Below are positions 44,035 through 52,830 of a stretch of 64,000 nucleotides of DNA, piece by piece. The stretch covers positions 163,100 to 227,099 of the forward strand of contig NZ_AZAC01000010.1 in the NCBI RefSeq assembly GCF_000931935.2. The letters run 5' to 3'. Made by a program: the position numbers and the translations under genes. Source of the stretch: Dethiosulfatarculus sandiegensis. Lineage in GTDB: Bacteria > Desulfobacterota > Desulfarculia > Desulfarculales > Desulfarculaceae. A model generated the notes under the pieces. It was not told the DNA's origin, searched no databases, and saw only the letters and a list, made by a program, of their open reading frames with translations. The first letter of the stretch is position 1; each line of letters begins with the position of its first letter.

Positions 44035-44559
44035 TTGTCTTCCTTTTACATTACGATACAGTGTAACAACCGGCGAATCCTTGCTCCGGCAGCCCGGAAA
44101 GGTGCGGTGGTTGACTCTTGGCGCGTGCGAATGCCTGGGGCGAATAGGGTAGTCCACCCCTTATAAGTGAATTACTTGCATCCTCAAATATATCAGACCA
44201 CAGTGGTTGTCAAATGGACAACCCCCCACTTGAAAAATGAACCCGGTTTTTTCTTTAAAAGTAAACCAAAAGACCTTTTGGGGAGGTTTTTTAACCTAGT
44301 TCAGGCAGGGGTAGGGTGGTGAAGGTCCGGTTAGGTTGTAGAGATGAGCTTGATTCGGCTGCCGTCTTTAAAATTTTAAAAAAACAGCCGAGCGGCTGAT
44401 CGGGAAGTTGGAAAACCTGGCCCGGAAGATTTTGCTCACCTTGCCGGGTGGCTTGTTGTGGTCCCTGCTTTGCGAAAATTAGGCCGCCCGGTGCGTAATT
44501 GAGTTTATCTCCGCCGGATATAAAAGTAAAATCCCTCCCTGGATTTTCCCCTTTCAATC
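44035..44559. other. Intergenic region
   Basis: Lies between the 96-residue gene and the polyprenyl synthase gene. Contains the terminator at 44378-44398. An open frame at 44291-44557 starts with TTG, has no ribosome site and contains this terminator, so I do not call it a gene. Confidence 0.45.
44378..44398 (-). terminator. Rho-independent terminator
   Basis: GC-rich stem (44385-44389 with 44394-44398) followed on the minus strand by seven T or six T plus A-rich sequence. It serves the 96-residue gene upstream. Confidence 0.7.
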
Positions 44560-44850
44560 CTAGTTGGGATGGGCCAGGGCCAGGGTGTTGTAAATAAGCG
44601 GATAGCTCTCAACTGATTTACGGTTGTTGAAAAGCATAAGCGCAGCCATGCTGACCTTGGGAAGTCTGGGGCGCAGGCTCTCATAAACCCCGCAGGACAA
44701 ACTAGAGATCTCAGCTGTTTCTCTCTCTGAGGCCAAACGCATTTGCAGATACTGGGCCAATATGGAGGGGCTGGGCTGGGCCAGGCTGGCCTGTACGGCG
44801 CGGTATTTTTCTTCCGGGTCAGGGGTTGAGATTTGATGTTGCAAGAGCAT
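44560..44850 (-). CDS. Small hypothetical protein
   Basis: 96 residues, ATG 44850 with GGAGG five bases upstream. Mostly helical: an N-terminal block EEKYRAVQASLAQP, a polar middle, and RLPKVSMAALMLFNNRKSVES. Pro-Ser-Ile-Leu-Ala-Gln-Tyr and Glu-Arg-Glu-Thr-Ala-Glu segments suggest a coiled or helical bundle. No family recognised. Monocistronic, followed by a terminator. Confidence 0.6.
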   Translation of the reverse strand: MLLQHQISTPDPEEKYRAVQASLAQPSPSILAQYLQMRLASERETAEISSLSCGVYESLRPRLPKVSMAALMLFNNRKSVESYPLIYNTLALAHPN

Positions 44851-45070
44851 GATTTCCTCCGGTTAGCTTGGTTAACCTAATGCTCTAGCAAAAACCGGGC
44901 CTGATCGGAAAAACCACTAAATATAAAATAATAATAAGGTGTTATATCTATTGTGCAGTTTTGAGCCCTTTGGGTGGGGTAATACTTTCTTCCCTTCAAC
45001 CGGCAAAAAACGTCATCTCCGCACTACCTCAACCGCAAAATCAATGCTAATATAGACCACCGTAAGAAAA

Positions 45071-45157
45071 GCCTGGGTGGTGGAATTGGTAGACACAGGG
45101 GACTTAAAATCCCCAGGTCGTTAGGCCGTGCGGGTTCGAGTCCCGCCCTAGGCACCA
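45071..45157 (+). tRNA. tRNA-Leu (UAA)
   Basis: 87 bases with encoded CCA. Acceptor GCCTGGG pairs with CCTAGGC (one G-T); D arm with TGGTAGAC; anticodon stem GGGGA/TCCCC around loop CTTAAAA (anticodon TAA); a long variable arm GGTCGTTAGGCC typical of leucine tRNA; T arm GCGGGTTCGAGTCCCGC. Its 3' end is the attachment site of the element at 45159-50550. Confidence 0.97.
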
Positions 45158-45158
45158 A
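45141..45158 (+). repeat. Left attachment repeat (tRNA 3' end)
   Basis: 18 bases (TCCCGCCCTAGGCACCAA) covering the tRNA T-arm 3' side, acceptor strand and CCA, plus one base. Repeated exactly at 50533-50550. Confidence 0.92.
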
Positions 45159-45255
45159 ACTGGTTATAAGTAGTTGAAAACACTACATTGCTAGACAGGC
45201 TCCGTCTCGGTTTGCGGCTTTTCCATGAAGGTCGTCCAAATTTGGAGGCCGGAGC

Positions 45256-47046
45256 TTGTATAATTTCAGCCGTTCGCCCTCATACCTCACCAAGTACAAT
45301 CATGTTCTTTACTTTCGTATAGTGATACCTACTGAGCTGCGCCCAAAGTTGAGGCAGTCAGAGTTCAGGATGAGCCTTAAGACCGCCTACTTGCGCGTTG
45401 CCCGCCCTGCCGCTACAAGACTAGGCGTGGCTGCTAAGTCGATCTTTAAGGAACTGAGACGGGAAAATTCTGCAATGCGAACCATGCCCCCTAAAGAGAT
45501 TCAAGCCCTGGCGCTTAAGTACCTGCGTGATGTGTTGGAAGATGATGAATTCCAAAGGTTTGCCCCTATTGGTCCGGATGTTCAGTTAAGAACCCGCAAT
45601 GATGGAAGGCAAAGCCATGTGGTTATATTGAACCGACCTAAGTTCTCAACCGACACCCTGGAGAAAAGAAAAAAGCAGCTGGCAGAGAACAACACCAGCT
45701 CAATTGAAGTTCAGGTCAGGCGATACCTGAAGAAAGCCGAGATAAAGGAAGATGAGCTAAACCCCCTGAGCCATGCCCAGCTTTGCAGGGAGTTTTTAAA
45801 GGCCGATATCAAACACCTGGAGATAGCAGAGCAACGGAGCAAGGGGAACTATGATTTTGAGGATGACTACTTCAACAGACTAAAATCATTGGGGTATTTG
45901 CAGGGAGAAAGACCGGCTGCCTCACAATGCCAGGAGGTGACGCCAGTAAACCCCATAAGCCCTGGACCATCTGAACCCATGCTCTCCGAGGTCATAGACG
46001 ATTACGTAGCCGAAAAAATAAATGATGGAAAGTGGACTGTTTCCAGTCAGCAAGACTTCACACCAATTCTGAGGCTGTTCCAGGAGGTTATAGGAGATCG
46101 CCCGGTTGATCGAATTAACCATGAGGCGGTGAGGGAGTTCAAACGGTTCACCAAGGAGTCTTGCCCTAAAAACAGGAACAAACTAAAGGCTTACAGGAAC
46201 AAGAGTGTTGCTATCCTGAAAACCCAAAAGGTTCCTGACAAAGACAGGCTTTCCGACAAGAGCATTAATTTCTATTTCTCCACCGTGTCAACCTGCCTGA
46301 ACTGGATAAAGGACCAGGGGTATAAGCTGCCGGATGGTTTACCCCGTATTTTGAGCCACCAGGTTAAAAAGCTGCCTCATGAGCAAAGGGACTTCTTCAC
46401 CCAGGAAAACCTGAAGACCATCTTTAACGCTCCTCTCTATCAGGAGGATAAGCACAATAAATCCTACCAGTTCTGGGTTCCGCTTATCGGCCTTTACAGC
46501 GGCATGCGGTTGGATGAGATAAGCCAACTGGACCTGAAAGATATCCGCCAGGAAAACGGTGTCTGGGTTTTTGATGTGAACGATAAGGGAAACAAGCATC
46601 TTAAGAATCCTTCTTCAAGGCGTTTAATTCCTATTCATGATTTCCTGCTCAATGACTTAAACCTGGTGGGTTATAGAGATTACCTGGCTAAACTTGGGAA
46701 AGTTAAAGTGTTTCCTGAACTAAAGCAAAACGGTAGAGGCAGGTTCGGGGCTGCGGTGTCCAGATGGTTCAATGAACGCTTACTTATGACCTTAGGGCTA
46801 AAAGATGAGGGGAAACTTTCCTTCCATAGTTTCAGGCACACATTCATAAACACCCTTAAGCTTTTAGACACCGAGGAGCGGAAAGTAAGCCAGGTTGTTG
46901 GTCATAAAAAAGAAAGTTCAATGACTTATGATCGCTATGGTAAACCATATCCGCCTGAAATCATTTATCGCGACGTGATACAAATGCTGGATTATGGGGT
47001 TGATTTGTCACACCTGAGCAGATCCAAGTTCGTCAGAAGGAATTGA
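45256..47046 (+). CDS. Site-specific tyrosine integrase
   Basis: 596 residues, TTG start at 45256 with GGAGG seven bases upstream. N-terminal arm with RSPSYLTKYNHVLYFRIVIP, typical of long phage-type integrases with a DUF6538-like start; a core-binding segment at about 250-380; catalytic residues Arg in YSGMRLDEISQL, His and Arg in SFHSFRHTF, His in VVGHKKESS, and the nucleophile Tyr in MTYDRYGKPYP. It should integrate and excise this element at the tRNA-Leu site. All catalytic residues are present, so it may be active. Confidence 0.93.
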   Translation: MYNFSRSPSYLTKYNHVLYFRIVIPTELRPKLRQSEFRMSLKTAYLRVARPAATRLGVAAKSIFKELRRENSAMRTMPPKEIQALALKYLRDVLEDDEFQRFAPIGPDVQLRTRNDGRQSHVVILNRPKFSTDTLEKRKKQLAENNTSSIEVQVRRYLKKAEIKEDELNPLSHAQLCREFLKADIKHLEIAEQRSKGNYDFEDDYFNRLKSLGYLQGERPAASQCQEVTPVNPISPGPSEPMLSEVIDDYVAEKINDGKWTVSSQQDFTPILRLFQEVIGDRPVDRINHEAVREFKRFTKESCPKNRNKLKAYRNKSVAILKTQKVPDKDRLSDKSINFYFSTVSTCLNWIKDQGYKLPDGLPRILSHQVKKLPHEQRDFFTQENLKTIFNAPLYQEDKHNKSYQFWVPLIGLYSGMRLDEISQLDLKDIRQENGVWVFDVNDKGNKHLKNPSSRRLIPIHDFLLNDLNLVGYRDYLAKLGKVKVFPELKQNGRGRFGAAVSRWFNERLLMTLGLKDEGKLSFHSFRHTFINTLKLLDTEERKVSQVVGHKKESSMTYDRYGKPYPPEIIYRDVIQMLDYGVDLSHLSRSKFVRRN

Positions 47047-48464
47047 GCCTGAGGGTGGGTTGATTGTAAGAGTTAGTTGCTTGATAACAGTTAAAAAGAG
47101 GAGGTATAGAAAAAGCCAAAGGTTGAATGTGCTATCAGTCTGCATGGCTTTTAAATAGCCTTGCCAAGGCCATAACTTAATAAACCCTATGATGAGCTAT
47201 AGGTAAATACGAAAAACTTCATAGTGGGGCTATGCGTAAGCCTGGTGGGAATTATGGGTTCAATAAAGGGTTTTGGTTTAGCTAAACCATTTAGATCCGT
47301 GTGGTTTTTCTATGCCGCTTACAAATAAGGTCTTTTATAGCCAGCAGGAGAGGGTTTAAACAAAAGGGGTAGATGACCCAAGGCACAGGGACAACAAACA
47401 TGCTGTTAACCGGCAATGCAAACACGGACATAACGTGATCCTTTTTAGCTCTAAACTTCCAGATTTACTTTCTGAGAAGACTTATTGGGCTGCCCCTAGC
47501 TGCGCCATTAGTTTTTAAGAATCTTTGCGTGGTGAGCCTATACGGCGCTTTAAACAAGTTTTAGGCTGTAGGGTTGTAAACAAAAAAGCCCCATGCATCC
47601 AGGGGCAGGCATTGCCAAGGACACACAGGGCGGTGTGGTTTGACACACTCAATGATTATATATGGTTAAAGCCGTTTAAGGGTGCCAGGGTTCCCAAGTT
47701 ACCACTCTTAAAACAACTCACTATTTTAAACCGTTATCAACACTCGCCTTTTATGACTACCCTTTGAGATCCACTCTTCACCAAGGAAAGCTTTAATAGG
47801 TTTAACTGGGAAGAACCGGGAGGAGGGGAGTTAACATGGTTCCCCCTCTAAGACAGGTGCTTTAAATCTAACTTAAAATATATTTAAATTATATGGATCC
47901 CCCCCCTCCCCCCTTAGGTCTTATCTTTAACACAGGTGTTTTAAATGAAGTTTTAAACCTAGTTTTAATTTAAGTTATTATTAAAGATATTCCTCTGGGT
48001 AGTTCCCCCTCTTTTAGTTCTAAACTAGTTTTAAATATATTTGAATTATATCTACCCCCCTTTCCCGTTCTACTAAGAATGCAACTTAATTGATTTAGCC
48101 GATATATCAACTAGTTATGAGGGTTGAAATGTGACAGCAGGCCTATGTTTGGTTAACTAACTGTTATTAAATGACTTTTATGTTTATCTGTTTAAATTGC
48201 TCACTTTGGAGGTGCTGACCCGTAGGGAGGTTTGTTTAACCCCATGGTGAACGGGCTATAAGGCCAAACAGATATCAAAAGAAAAACAAATCGAATAAAT
48301 CTGAATAGTTACACCTAAATAATAAGGGCGTGTTTCCACCGTGCCTGTGGTGCGGTATGGGGCAGTGTGAGTTATAGCCTTGTAGGCTGATAAACTTAAA
48401 GTTCTTTCTTAAGGTTGGCATTTATTGGCTGGGATTTGGGAATTTGGGAACCAGAGTAATCAGC
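47047..48464. other. Long non-coding region inside the element
   Basis: About 1.4 kb with no convincing gene; an 80-codon frame at 47525-47767 lacks a start context and family resemblance. It holds two imperfect repeats (47839-47912 and 48002-48062), each GTTCCCCCTCT, then an AT-rich block that is 18 of 19 identical, then a C-run. Runs of seven C and six C and many TTTAAA words suggest protein-binding or origin-like DNA. Confidence 0.55.
47839..48062. repeat. Two imperfect direct repeats with AT core and C-run
   Basis: Copy 1 47839-47912 and copy 2 48002-48062. Shared: the 11-base start GTTCCCCCTCT, the 19-base core at 47876-47894 and 48033-48051 (one mismatch), and a following run of C. Spacing about 160 bases. 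Confidence 0.75.
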
Positions 48465-49040
48465 CTACAAGCAAACCTCATCCTCAACAGCGGCTATTTC
48501 ATCAGCAGTTATGCCAATGTAGCGCCTGGTGATAGCCGGGCTACTGTGACCGAACTTGGCTTGGATCAACTCTAAGGGCACACCCTTTTTCCTGGCATGA
48601 TAACCCCAGGTCTTCCTAAGGGTGTGAGTTCCACAGTCCTCATTGACACCCGCCTTTTTGCACCAGACTTTAAGCAAGCGCCAGACCTGGACGCTATCGA
48701 CCGGTTTGGAGGATCTCAGGGATTTAAACAGGTAGGTGTCCCTCTCCGGGTAGTCTGTCTGATTAAGGAACCACTCTAAGGCTTCCCTGGCAGGCTTGTT
48801 GATAACGGTCTTCCTTTGCTTCCTGGTTTTCTTCTCCCTGATGGTGAAGGAAGGTTTAACCTGGTACTGCTCGTCTATCACATCACCCACCGTTAAGGCT
48901 AGTAGGTCAGAGATCCTTAGGGCGAAGTTAATACCCAGCACAAAGAGCAGGTAATCCCTGGGGTGACCTTCGATCTTGAGCATGGATCTGATTACAGCAA
49001 TCTTTTTAGGGTCTCGGATAGGCTCTACTGCTCTGGACAT
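48465..49040 (-). CDS. Short tyrosine recombinase (catalytic domain only)
   Basis: 191 residues, ATG 49040 with GGAGG eight bases upstream. Almost the whole protein is the catalytic domain: Arg in FALRISDLLALTVGD, a Lys-rich beta hairpin (IREKKTRKQRKT), His and Arg in GTHTLRKTWGYH, His in KFGHSSPAIT and Tyr in RRYIGI. It lacks the core-binding domain that ordinary integrases need, as in small recombinases that excise or invert elements. It faces away from the main integrase. Confidence 0.9.
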   Translation of the reverse strand: MSRAVEPIRDPKKIAVIRSMLKIEGHPRDYLLFVLGINFALRISDLLALTVGDVIDEQYQVKPSFTIREKKTRKQRKTVINKPAREALEWFLNQTDYPERDTYLFKSLRSSKPVDSVQVWRLLKVWCKKAGVNEDCGTHTLRKTWGYHARKKGVPLELIQAKFGHSSPAITRRYIGITADEIAAVEDEVCL

Positions 49041-49643
49041 TTAGCTTACCTCCACACAATGTTTAAGCCTCATATAGTAGTTTTGTTGTGCGGATTCAAG
49101 GTGAAGGTGGAGTGAATGGAGGCGAATGTGGACTAATCATGTAATTACAGTAAGTTGTGTTTTTAACTGGAGCACAAGAAAATATGCATTTTATTGTGTT
49201 GTTGAGGTGAGGGGGTTAGCTAATGTTCAGAGCTGCTGGTTACCCGGTGTGGCGGGGTGGGTGAGGACAGCTCAAGGAGAAAGGCTACAAAGACCAGTCA
49301 ATGGGGTGGGTGCCTTGATTAATCCTGTGCATGATACGTAAAAGCCCTACCGGGGGAAGCGCCAGTAGAAAGCCTAAGCGAATAGGCCTTAAAAAATTTG
49401 TGTGGTAAAAATTTGCCCGGCCTTCCGATTTAACAAATAGCTTATGGATTAAATGATACTTAGGAAGTTTTAAAATTTGCTGTGTATTTTTGTGTAGTTA
49501 GCTGAGTAAATCGGAATGCCTCGGGGCAAATTTGGCAGGATTAGAGGGTATTCATATAAATTTTGGGTGTGTTTTTATGTTTTTTTAATTTTGGAAGTGC
49601 GTAAAGCTAATTAAAACACAGTTCACTAGCAGTCGGGGAAAAA
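49041..49643. other. Non-coding region with an inverted repeat
   Basis: Contains the divergent promoters of the short recombinase and the cargo gene, and the inverted repeat described separately. A 71-codon frame at 49126 is not convincing. Confidence 0.45.
49409..49533. repeat. Imperfect inverted repeat with 74-bp spacer
   Basis: Left arm 49409-49432 and right arm 49507-49533 are reverse complements except for three extra bases and small differences in the middle; the outer ten bases (AAATTTGCCC) and inner ten (TTCCGATTTA) pair exactly. Confidence 0.85.
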
Positions 49644-50366
49644 ATGAATATTGAAGACTTTGAGAGTTTAATGCGCGCGTTGGCGAAATGGGTGGCTAAC
49701 GAGACTCTTGATTTAAATCTTATAAACCAACCGGATACGAGAGGCTATGTAAGTCTACAAGAATTTGACTATGAAAATTATCTTGAGACTAACCAACAGC
49801 TGAATCAAGATGATTTGCTCTCTGCCGCTAAAAAGTTAGCTGAGATGGAATACTTACAAATATCAGACGCATGCGATACCGACGTGAGGGCAACGAAAAC
49901 GTGCGTTGCAGATGCTTTCCCCAATGACCAAAAGTACAAAGATTTTCGTCCTGATGAAAGTTTTCTAAATCCACCACAAGCAAACAATGATTCAGGCCTA
50001 ACCTTCCGTGAAGGGGATATTCTTAAAACGGCTTGTCTCACCACAGGGACTTTTGATCCGAGAGCGTATGCTGATGAAAGAACTTTACGGCGTAAAGACA
50101 TAAACCAAGTAGTACGTAAATTGTATAGTAAGGGTCTTATAAAACCTTCTAGTATTTCAGGGGGACCTGATTTTTTGGAATTTGGATGTCAAGTCACAGA
50201 TTTAGGTAGATCAATCTATGCTAAATACAAAGTTAAAAATTCTGAGATTAGGGATAATCTTAAAGGTAATTTTGTAAAGAATTATAAGGAAATTATCTAT
50301 ATTTTGGCTGCAATATTTACTATAATTGCTGGGGTCATAGTTATTTATGAATTTTGTCTTTCTTGA
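49644..50366 (+). CDS. Membrane-anchored cargo protein of unknown function
   Basis: 240 residues, ATG 49644 with GGGG five bases upstream. Soluble N-terminal part of two helical segments that look winged-helix-like (residues about 1-75, and about 115-205 with RRKDINQVVRKLYSKGLIKP followed by FLEFGCQVTDLGRSIYAKY), joined by a Pro/Asp-rich loop; a single C-terminal membrane helix (IIYILAAIFTIIAGVIVIYEF) with almost nothing after it. This tail-anchored layout fits a sensor or effector facing the cytoplasm. It is the only accessory gene in the element, so it may benefit the host or the element, perhaps in defence. No family recognised. Confidence 0.7.
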   Translation: MNIEDFESLMRALAKWVANETLDLNLINQPDTRGYVSLQEFDYENYLETNQQLNQDDLLSAAKKLAEMEYLQISDACDTDVRATKTCVADAFPNDQKYKDFRPDESFLNPPQANNDSGLTFREGDILKTACLTTGTFDPRAYADERTLRRKDINQVVRKLYSKGLIKPSSISGGPDFLEFGCQVTDLGRSIYAKYKVKNSEIRDNLKGNFVKNYKEIIYILAAIFTIIAGVIVIYEFCLS

Positions 50367-50532
50367 ATTATTTTAAACTTGGAATAAAGATAGATTTTGA
50401 TTTAATTTTAGTATCTGGTACTATTAACACACGTAATTTTTTACATTACCTGCGGCCGATTGGAAACACCAACTGAGATGTTTATCTAGTAAAAATAGCT
50501 AGTTGCCGTGATTGGGTTGCGGAATTGTCAAT

Positions 50533-50550
50533 TCCCGCCCTAGGCACCAA
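50533..50550 (+). repeat. Right attachment repeat
   Basis: Exact copy of the 18 bases at 45141-45158; only the 3' end of the tRNA is duplicated, so there is no second tRNA here. Confidence 0.92.
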
Positions 50551-50566
50551 GTAAAATCAATTAGTT

Positions 50567-50596
50567 AGGGAACCTATACGGGTTCCCTTTCTTTTT
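50567..50596 (+). terminator. Displaced tRNA-Leu terminator
   Basis: Eight-bp stem 50567-50574 with 50581-50588, six-base loop, then T-rich TTTCTTTTT. It sits 17 bases after the right attachment repeat, where the tRNA terminator would be if the element were removed. Confidence 0.85.
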
Positions 50597-50723
50597 GACT
50601 TTTCGGCTTTGGGCTCCACATGGGCACCACTTGAAAAATATTTCCAGAGTTCTTAAACGCAGCCTTTGCGATATTGGTGAAGGCTGTAGCCATTGTTCAG
50701 TGGCGGGTATATGCTCATGCCTG

Positions 50724-50936
50724 CTAAGAGTTAATCAACTTTGCCTCTTTGACCTGCCCAATCAATAAGCACAGTAATTTGGTATGTTTTTGTTTTTTGC
50801 CGGTCAGAAAAGAAAAATCTTTCAGCCGGGTCTTTTGAGCCTCCTCAATCTTTCTCCCCAAGGCCTTAATCAATCCTTTCCCTTTCCAGTAAAGAACACG
50901 CACAGGTTTCAGATCTTTTCCCGGCCCCTGGGGTTG
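50724..50936 (-). pseudogene. Possible remnant of a coding sequence
   Basis: 70 codons with no ATG, ending TAG at 50724; a GTG inside could start 58 codons. The product is basic with an amphipathic pattern (VLYWKGKGLIKALGRKIEEA, then LKDFSFLTGKKQKHTKLL) that reads like the end of a real protein. No family recognised. Confidence 0.3.
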
Positions 50937-51114
50937 TTAGGGTGGCTATATTAAAGAGCCCACAGGGGCGTTTTGAATTTCTTGCAGCAAAAATTATTTA
51001 GTTTCAGGATAAATGATGGTTGGGAAAAAGTGACTTGGCTAAAATCCACATATAGTAAAAATGCTGTCTCCTACTCAAAGCAACTACCTGTTTAGGAAGG
51101 GGCTTTGCAAATAG

Positions 51115-51417
51115 TTGCCTGGGTTAAGGAAACAGTATTACTTTGTAATTTTGGTGTTGCTCATGTCGTTTGGTGCTGCCGGTGCTCAAGATTCCGATAC
51201 ATTAATAGACAATGTCATCAATGCTGCAGAAGCAGGAAACCTAAAGGCCTGGTGTATCCTTATTGAAAACCCAGGACCAGCAAACCTTGACCGGATAACA
51301 AGGTCTATCCTTAACTTTCTCTCTATCATTCGGTCCGAAGAATATACTTCTCTCCGACCATTGAAATTAACCAATTTGTGTCTGTCAAGGCCTGAAGAAA
51401 CCGTTTGTCATGGCTGA
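51115..51417 (+). pseudogene. Fragment of a secreted protein gene
   Basis: Up to 100 codons. The N-terminus is a good signal peptide (FVILVLLMSFGAAGAQ) followed by about 45 residues of ordinary helical protein (DTLIDNVINAAEAGNLKAW). The last third overlaps the end of the ABC-F gene on the other strand and looks like antisense sequence, so the gene was probably truncated by the rearrangement that brought the ABC-F gene. The TTG start at 51115 lacks a ribosome site. Confidence 0.35.
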
Positions 51418-52828
51418 CAAGCACCAGCGCTGCCGGGGTTTTTGACAATGCCCTCTCCAATCGTTCGATGGATTGCAGATCGAGATGGTTAGTCGGCTCG
51501 TCCAATACGATTAGCCATGGCCGCCATCTTAATCCCAAAGCCAGTAAAAGTTTGCGGGCCTCGCCGGGTGAGGGCAATTGACTGGCCAAGAGACGTTGGG
51601 GTCGAGAGCCGAGTCGGCTGACCATATTCATGACCCAACCCAACTCCACACCCTTGAGTTCCCGGGCCTGCTTCAGAACTGCTCGTGACCGCTGGGCTGA
51701 TATTTCCTGAGGAAGATATAACAACCGGCCTTTCGGCATATCTACACTTGCCAGCAACGTCTTTATCAGGGTGGACTTTCCTGCCCCGTTCGATCCCTTC
51801 ACAGCAATTTTGTCGCCTGGGCGAACCAGTAATTCTGGGTATATCAAATTTCGCCCCGGTCCCAAGGCAATGCTACCGGCTGATAATAGAATCAGGCCGT
51901 GCCTCCGGCAGACTTCGCCAGTGACCTCAATCCCGATGGGGTGCTCTTTACTAGGTCCAGTTTTGTTCAAACGCTGGCGGGCCTGGTTAAGCCGACCGGA
52001 AATCTGCCGCTGTAGCCGGCCGCGGGCTGCGTCCTGACCGCTGACTCGGGCCAAGTCGATTTTTGCCCGGCCATCGGAGTCTTTCCGGTTTAATTTGAGC
52101 TTGGAGCGCCTCGCCCCGGCCTGGGCCGCTTCCCGTCGCCGAGCTTCCCACGTCCGTTCCAGGCGGGCCACCTCCTTGGCCGCTTTTTGTTGCCGACGTC
52201 CTTTTTCTTTTTCTTCTCGTAAGACTTCCCGGCTGGCCCGGGTGTAACTGCCCGGGCGCAATATGGCCTGAGGAGGGTCGACAAACACAGTGCCAATGCA
52301 CAGCCGGTCCAAGAGGTTTCGGTCATGGCTGACAAGTAAACCTATACCCCTGAAAGCCCCCAAGGCGTTCAGGAGTACATTTTGGGCCTGATTATCTAGA
52401 TGATTGGTGGGCTCATCTACAGCCAGCAAGTCAGGCCTTTGGTATAAGGCTGCCCCTATCTGGAGGCGTTTTCGCTCTCCATGGCTTAAATCAGGCCAAC
52501 GGTTCGGCCACTTTTCATCCAATCCCAGCCGGACCCTGATCAACATCGCTTCACGGTCCGACGCACCCATCAGTAACTCCAAACCATCCGGCGGGTGGTC
52601 GGTGCGTTGGGGACAATAAACCGCCAAGGAGGGCCCGCTTACCGAGCCGGCCACCGGTGTGAGTTGACCGCAGGACAGACGCAAAAAAGTGCTCTTTCCC
52701 GCACCATTGGCGCCCACTACACCAGTCCAACCAAGCCCTAAATGAAGGTCGATGTTTTGGAAAAGTAATTCCGGGGACGCATCGTAACCGAAATCCACAC
52801 TTAAGAGGCGCAAGAGGTTTCTTGACAT
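51326..52828 (-). CDS. ABC-F family ATPase
   Basis: 500 residues, two ATPase domains and no membrane segments. Domain 1: VGANGAGKST, signature LSHGERKRLQIGAAL, Walker B LLAVDEPTNHLD. A Lys/Arg-rich helical linker (about 210-300) lies between. Domain 2: KGSNGAGKSTLIK, a weak signature (LPSPGEARKLLLALG in place of LSGGE) and LIVLDEPTNHLD. ABC-F proteins bind the ribosomal E site and rescue translation or protect against antibiotics; the arm length and linker suit an antibiotic-resistance type, not proven. It has a structured leader (52831-52917). Confidence 0.88.
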   Translation of the reverse strand: MSRNLLRLLSVDFGYDASPELLFQNIDLHLGLGWTGVVGANGAGKSTFLRLSCGQLTPVAGSVSGPSLAVYCPQRTDHPPDGLELLMGASDREAMLIRVRLGLDEKWPNRWPDLSHGERKRLQIGAALYQRPDLLAVDEPTNHLDNQAQNVLLNALGAFRGIGLLVSHDRNLLDRLCIGTVFVDPPQAILRPGSYTRASREVLREEKEKGRRQQKAAKEVARLERTWEARRREAAQAGARRSKLKLNRKDSDGRAKIDLARVSGQDAARGRLQRQISGRLNQARQRLNKTGPSKEHPIGIEVTGEVCRRHGLILLSAGSIALGPGRNLIYPELLVRPGDKIAVKGSNGAGKSTLIKTLLASVDMPKGRLLYLPQEISAQRSRAVLKQARELKGVELGWVMNMVSRLGSRPQRLLASQLPSPGEARKLLLALGLRWRPWLIVLDEPTNHLDLQSIERLERALSKTPAALVLVSHDKRFLQALTDTNWLISMVGEKYILRTE

Positions 52829-52830
52829 AC

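Larger units (their letters stand above)
45159..50550. mobile_element. Integrative element in tRNA-Leu, about 5.4 kb
   Basis: Bounded by the 18-bp direct repeats at 45141-45158 and 50533-50550. The integrase gene begins about 100 bases inside the left end, the normal layout for tRNA-targeting islands. Contents: tyrosine integrase, non-coding repeat region, short tyrosine recombinase, inverted repeat and one membrane-anchored gene. GC content is visibly lower than in flanking core genes. No replication, packaging or conjugation genes, so it is a minimal or eroded island that may depend on a helper to move. Confidence 0.9.
50551..51114. other. Region downstream of the element
   Basis: Besides the terminator it contains a 70-codon open frame on the minus strand (below) and otherwise nothing recognisable. 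Confidence 0.4.

Noticed and set aside
44291..44557. 88-codon minus-strand frame downstream of the 96-residue gene
   Set aside because: TTG start without ribosome site, and a rho-independent terminator lies inside it.
47525..47767. 80-codon plus-strand frame inside the element
   Set aside because: No start context and no family resemblance; the surrounding 1.4 kb is non-coding.
49126..49341. 71-codon plus-strand frame
   Set aside because: Ribosome site too close to the ATG and composition unlike a protein gene.
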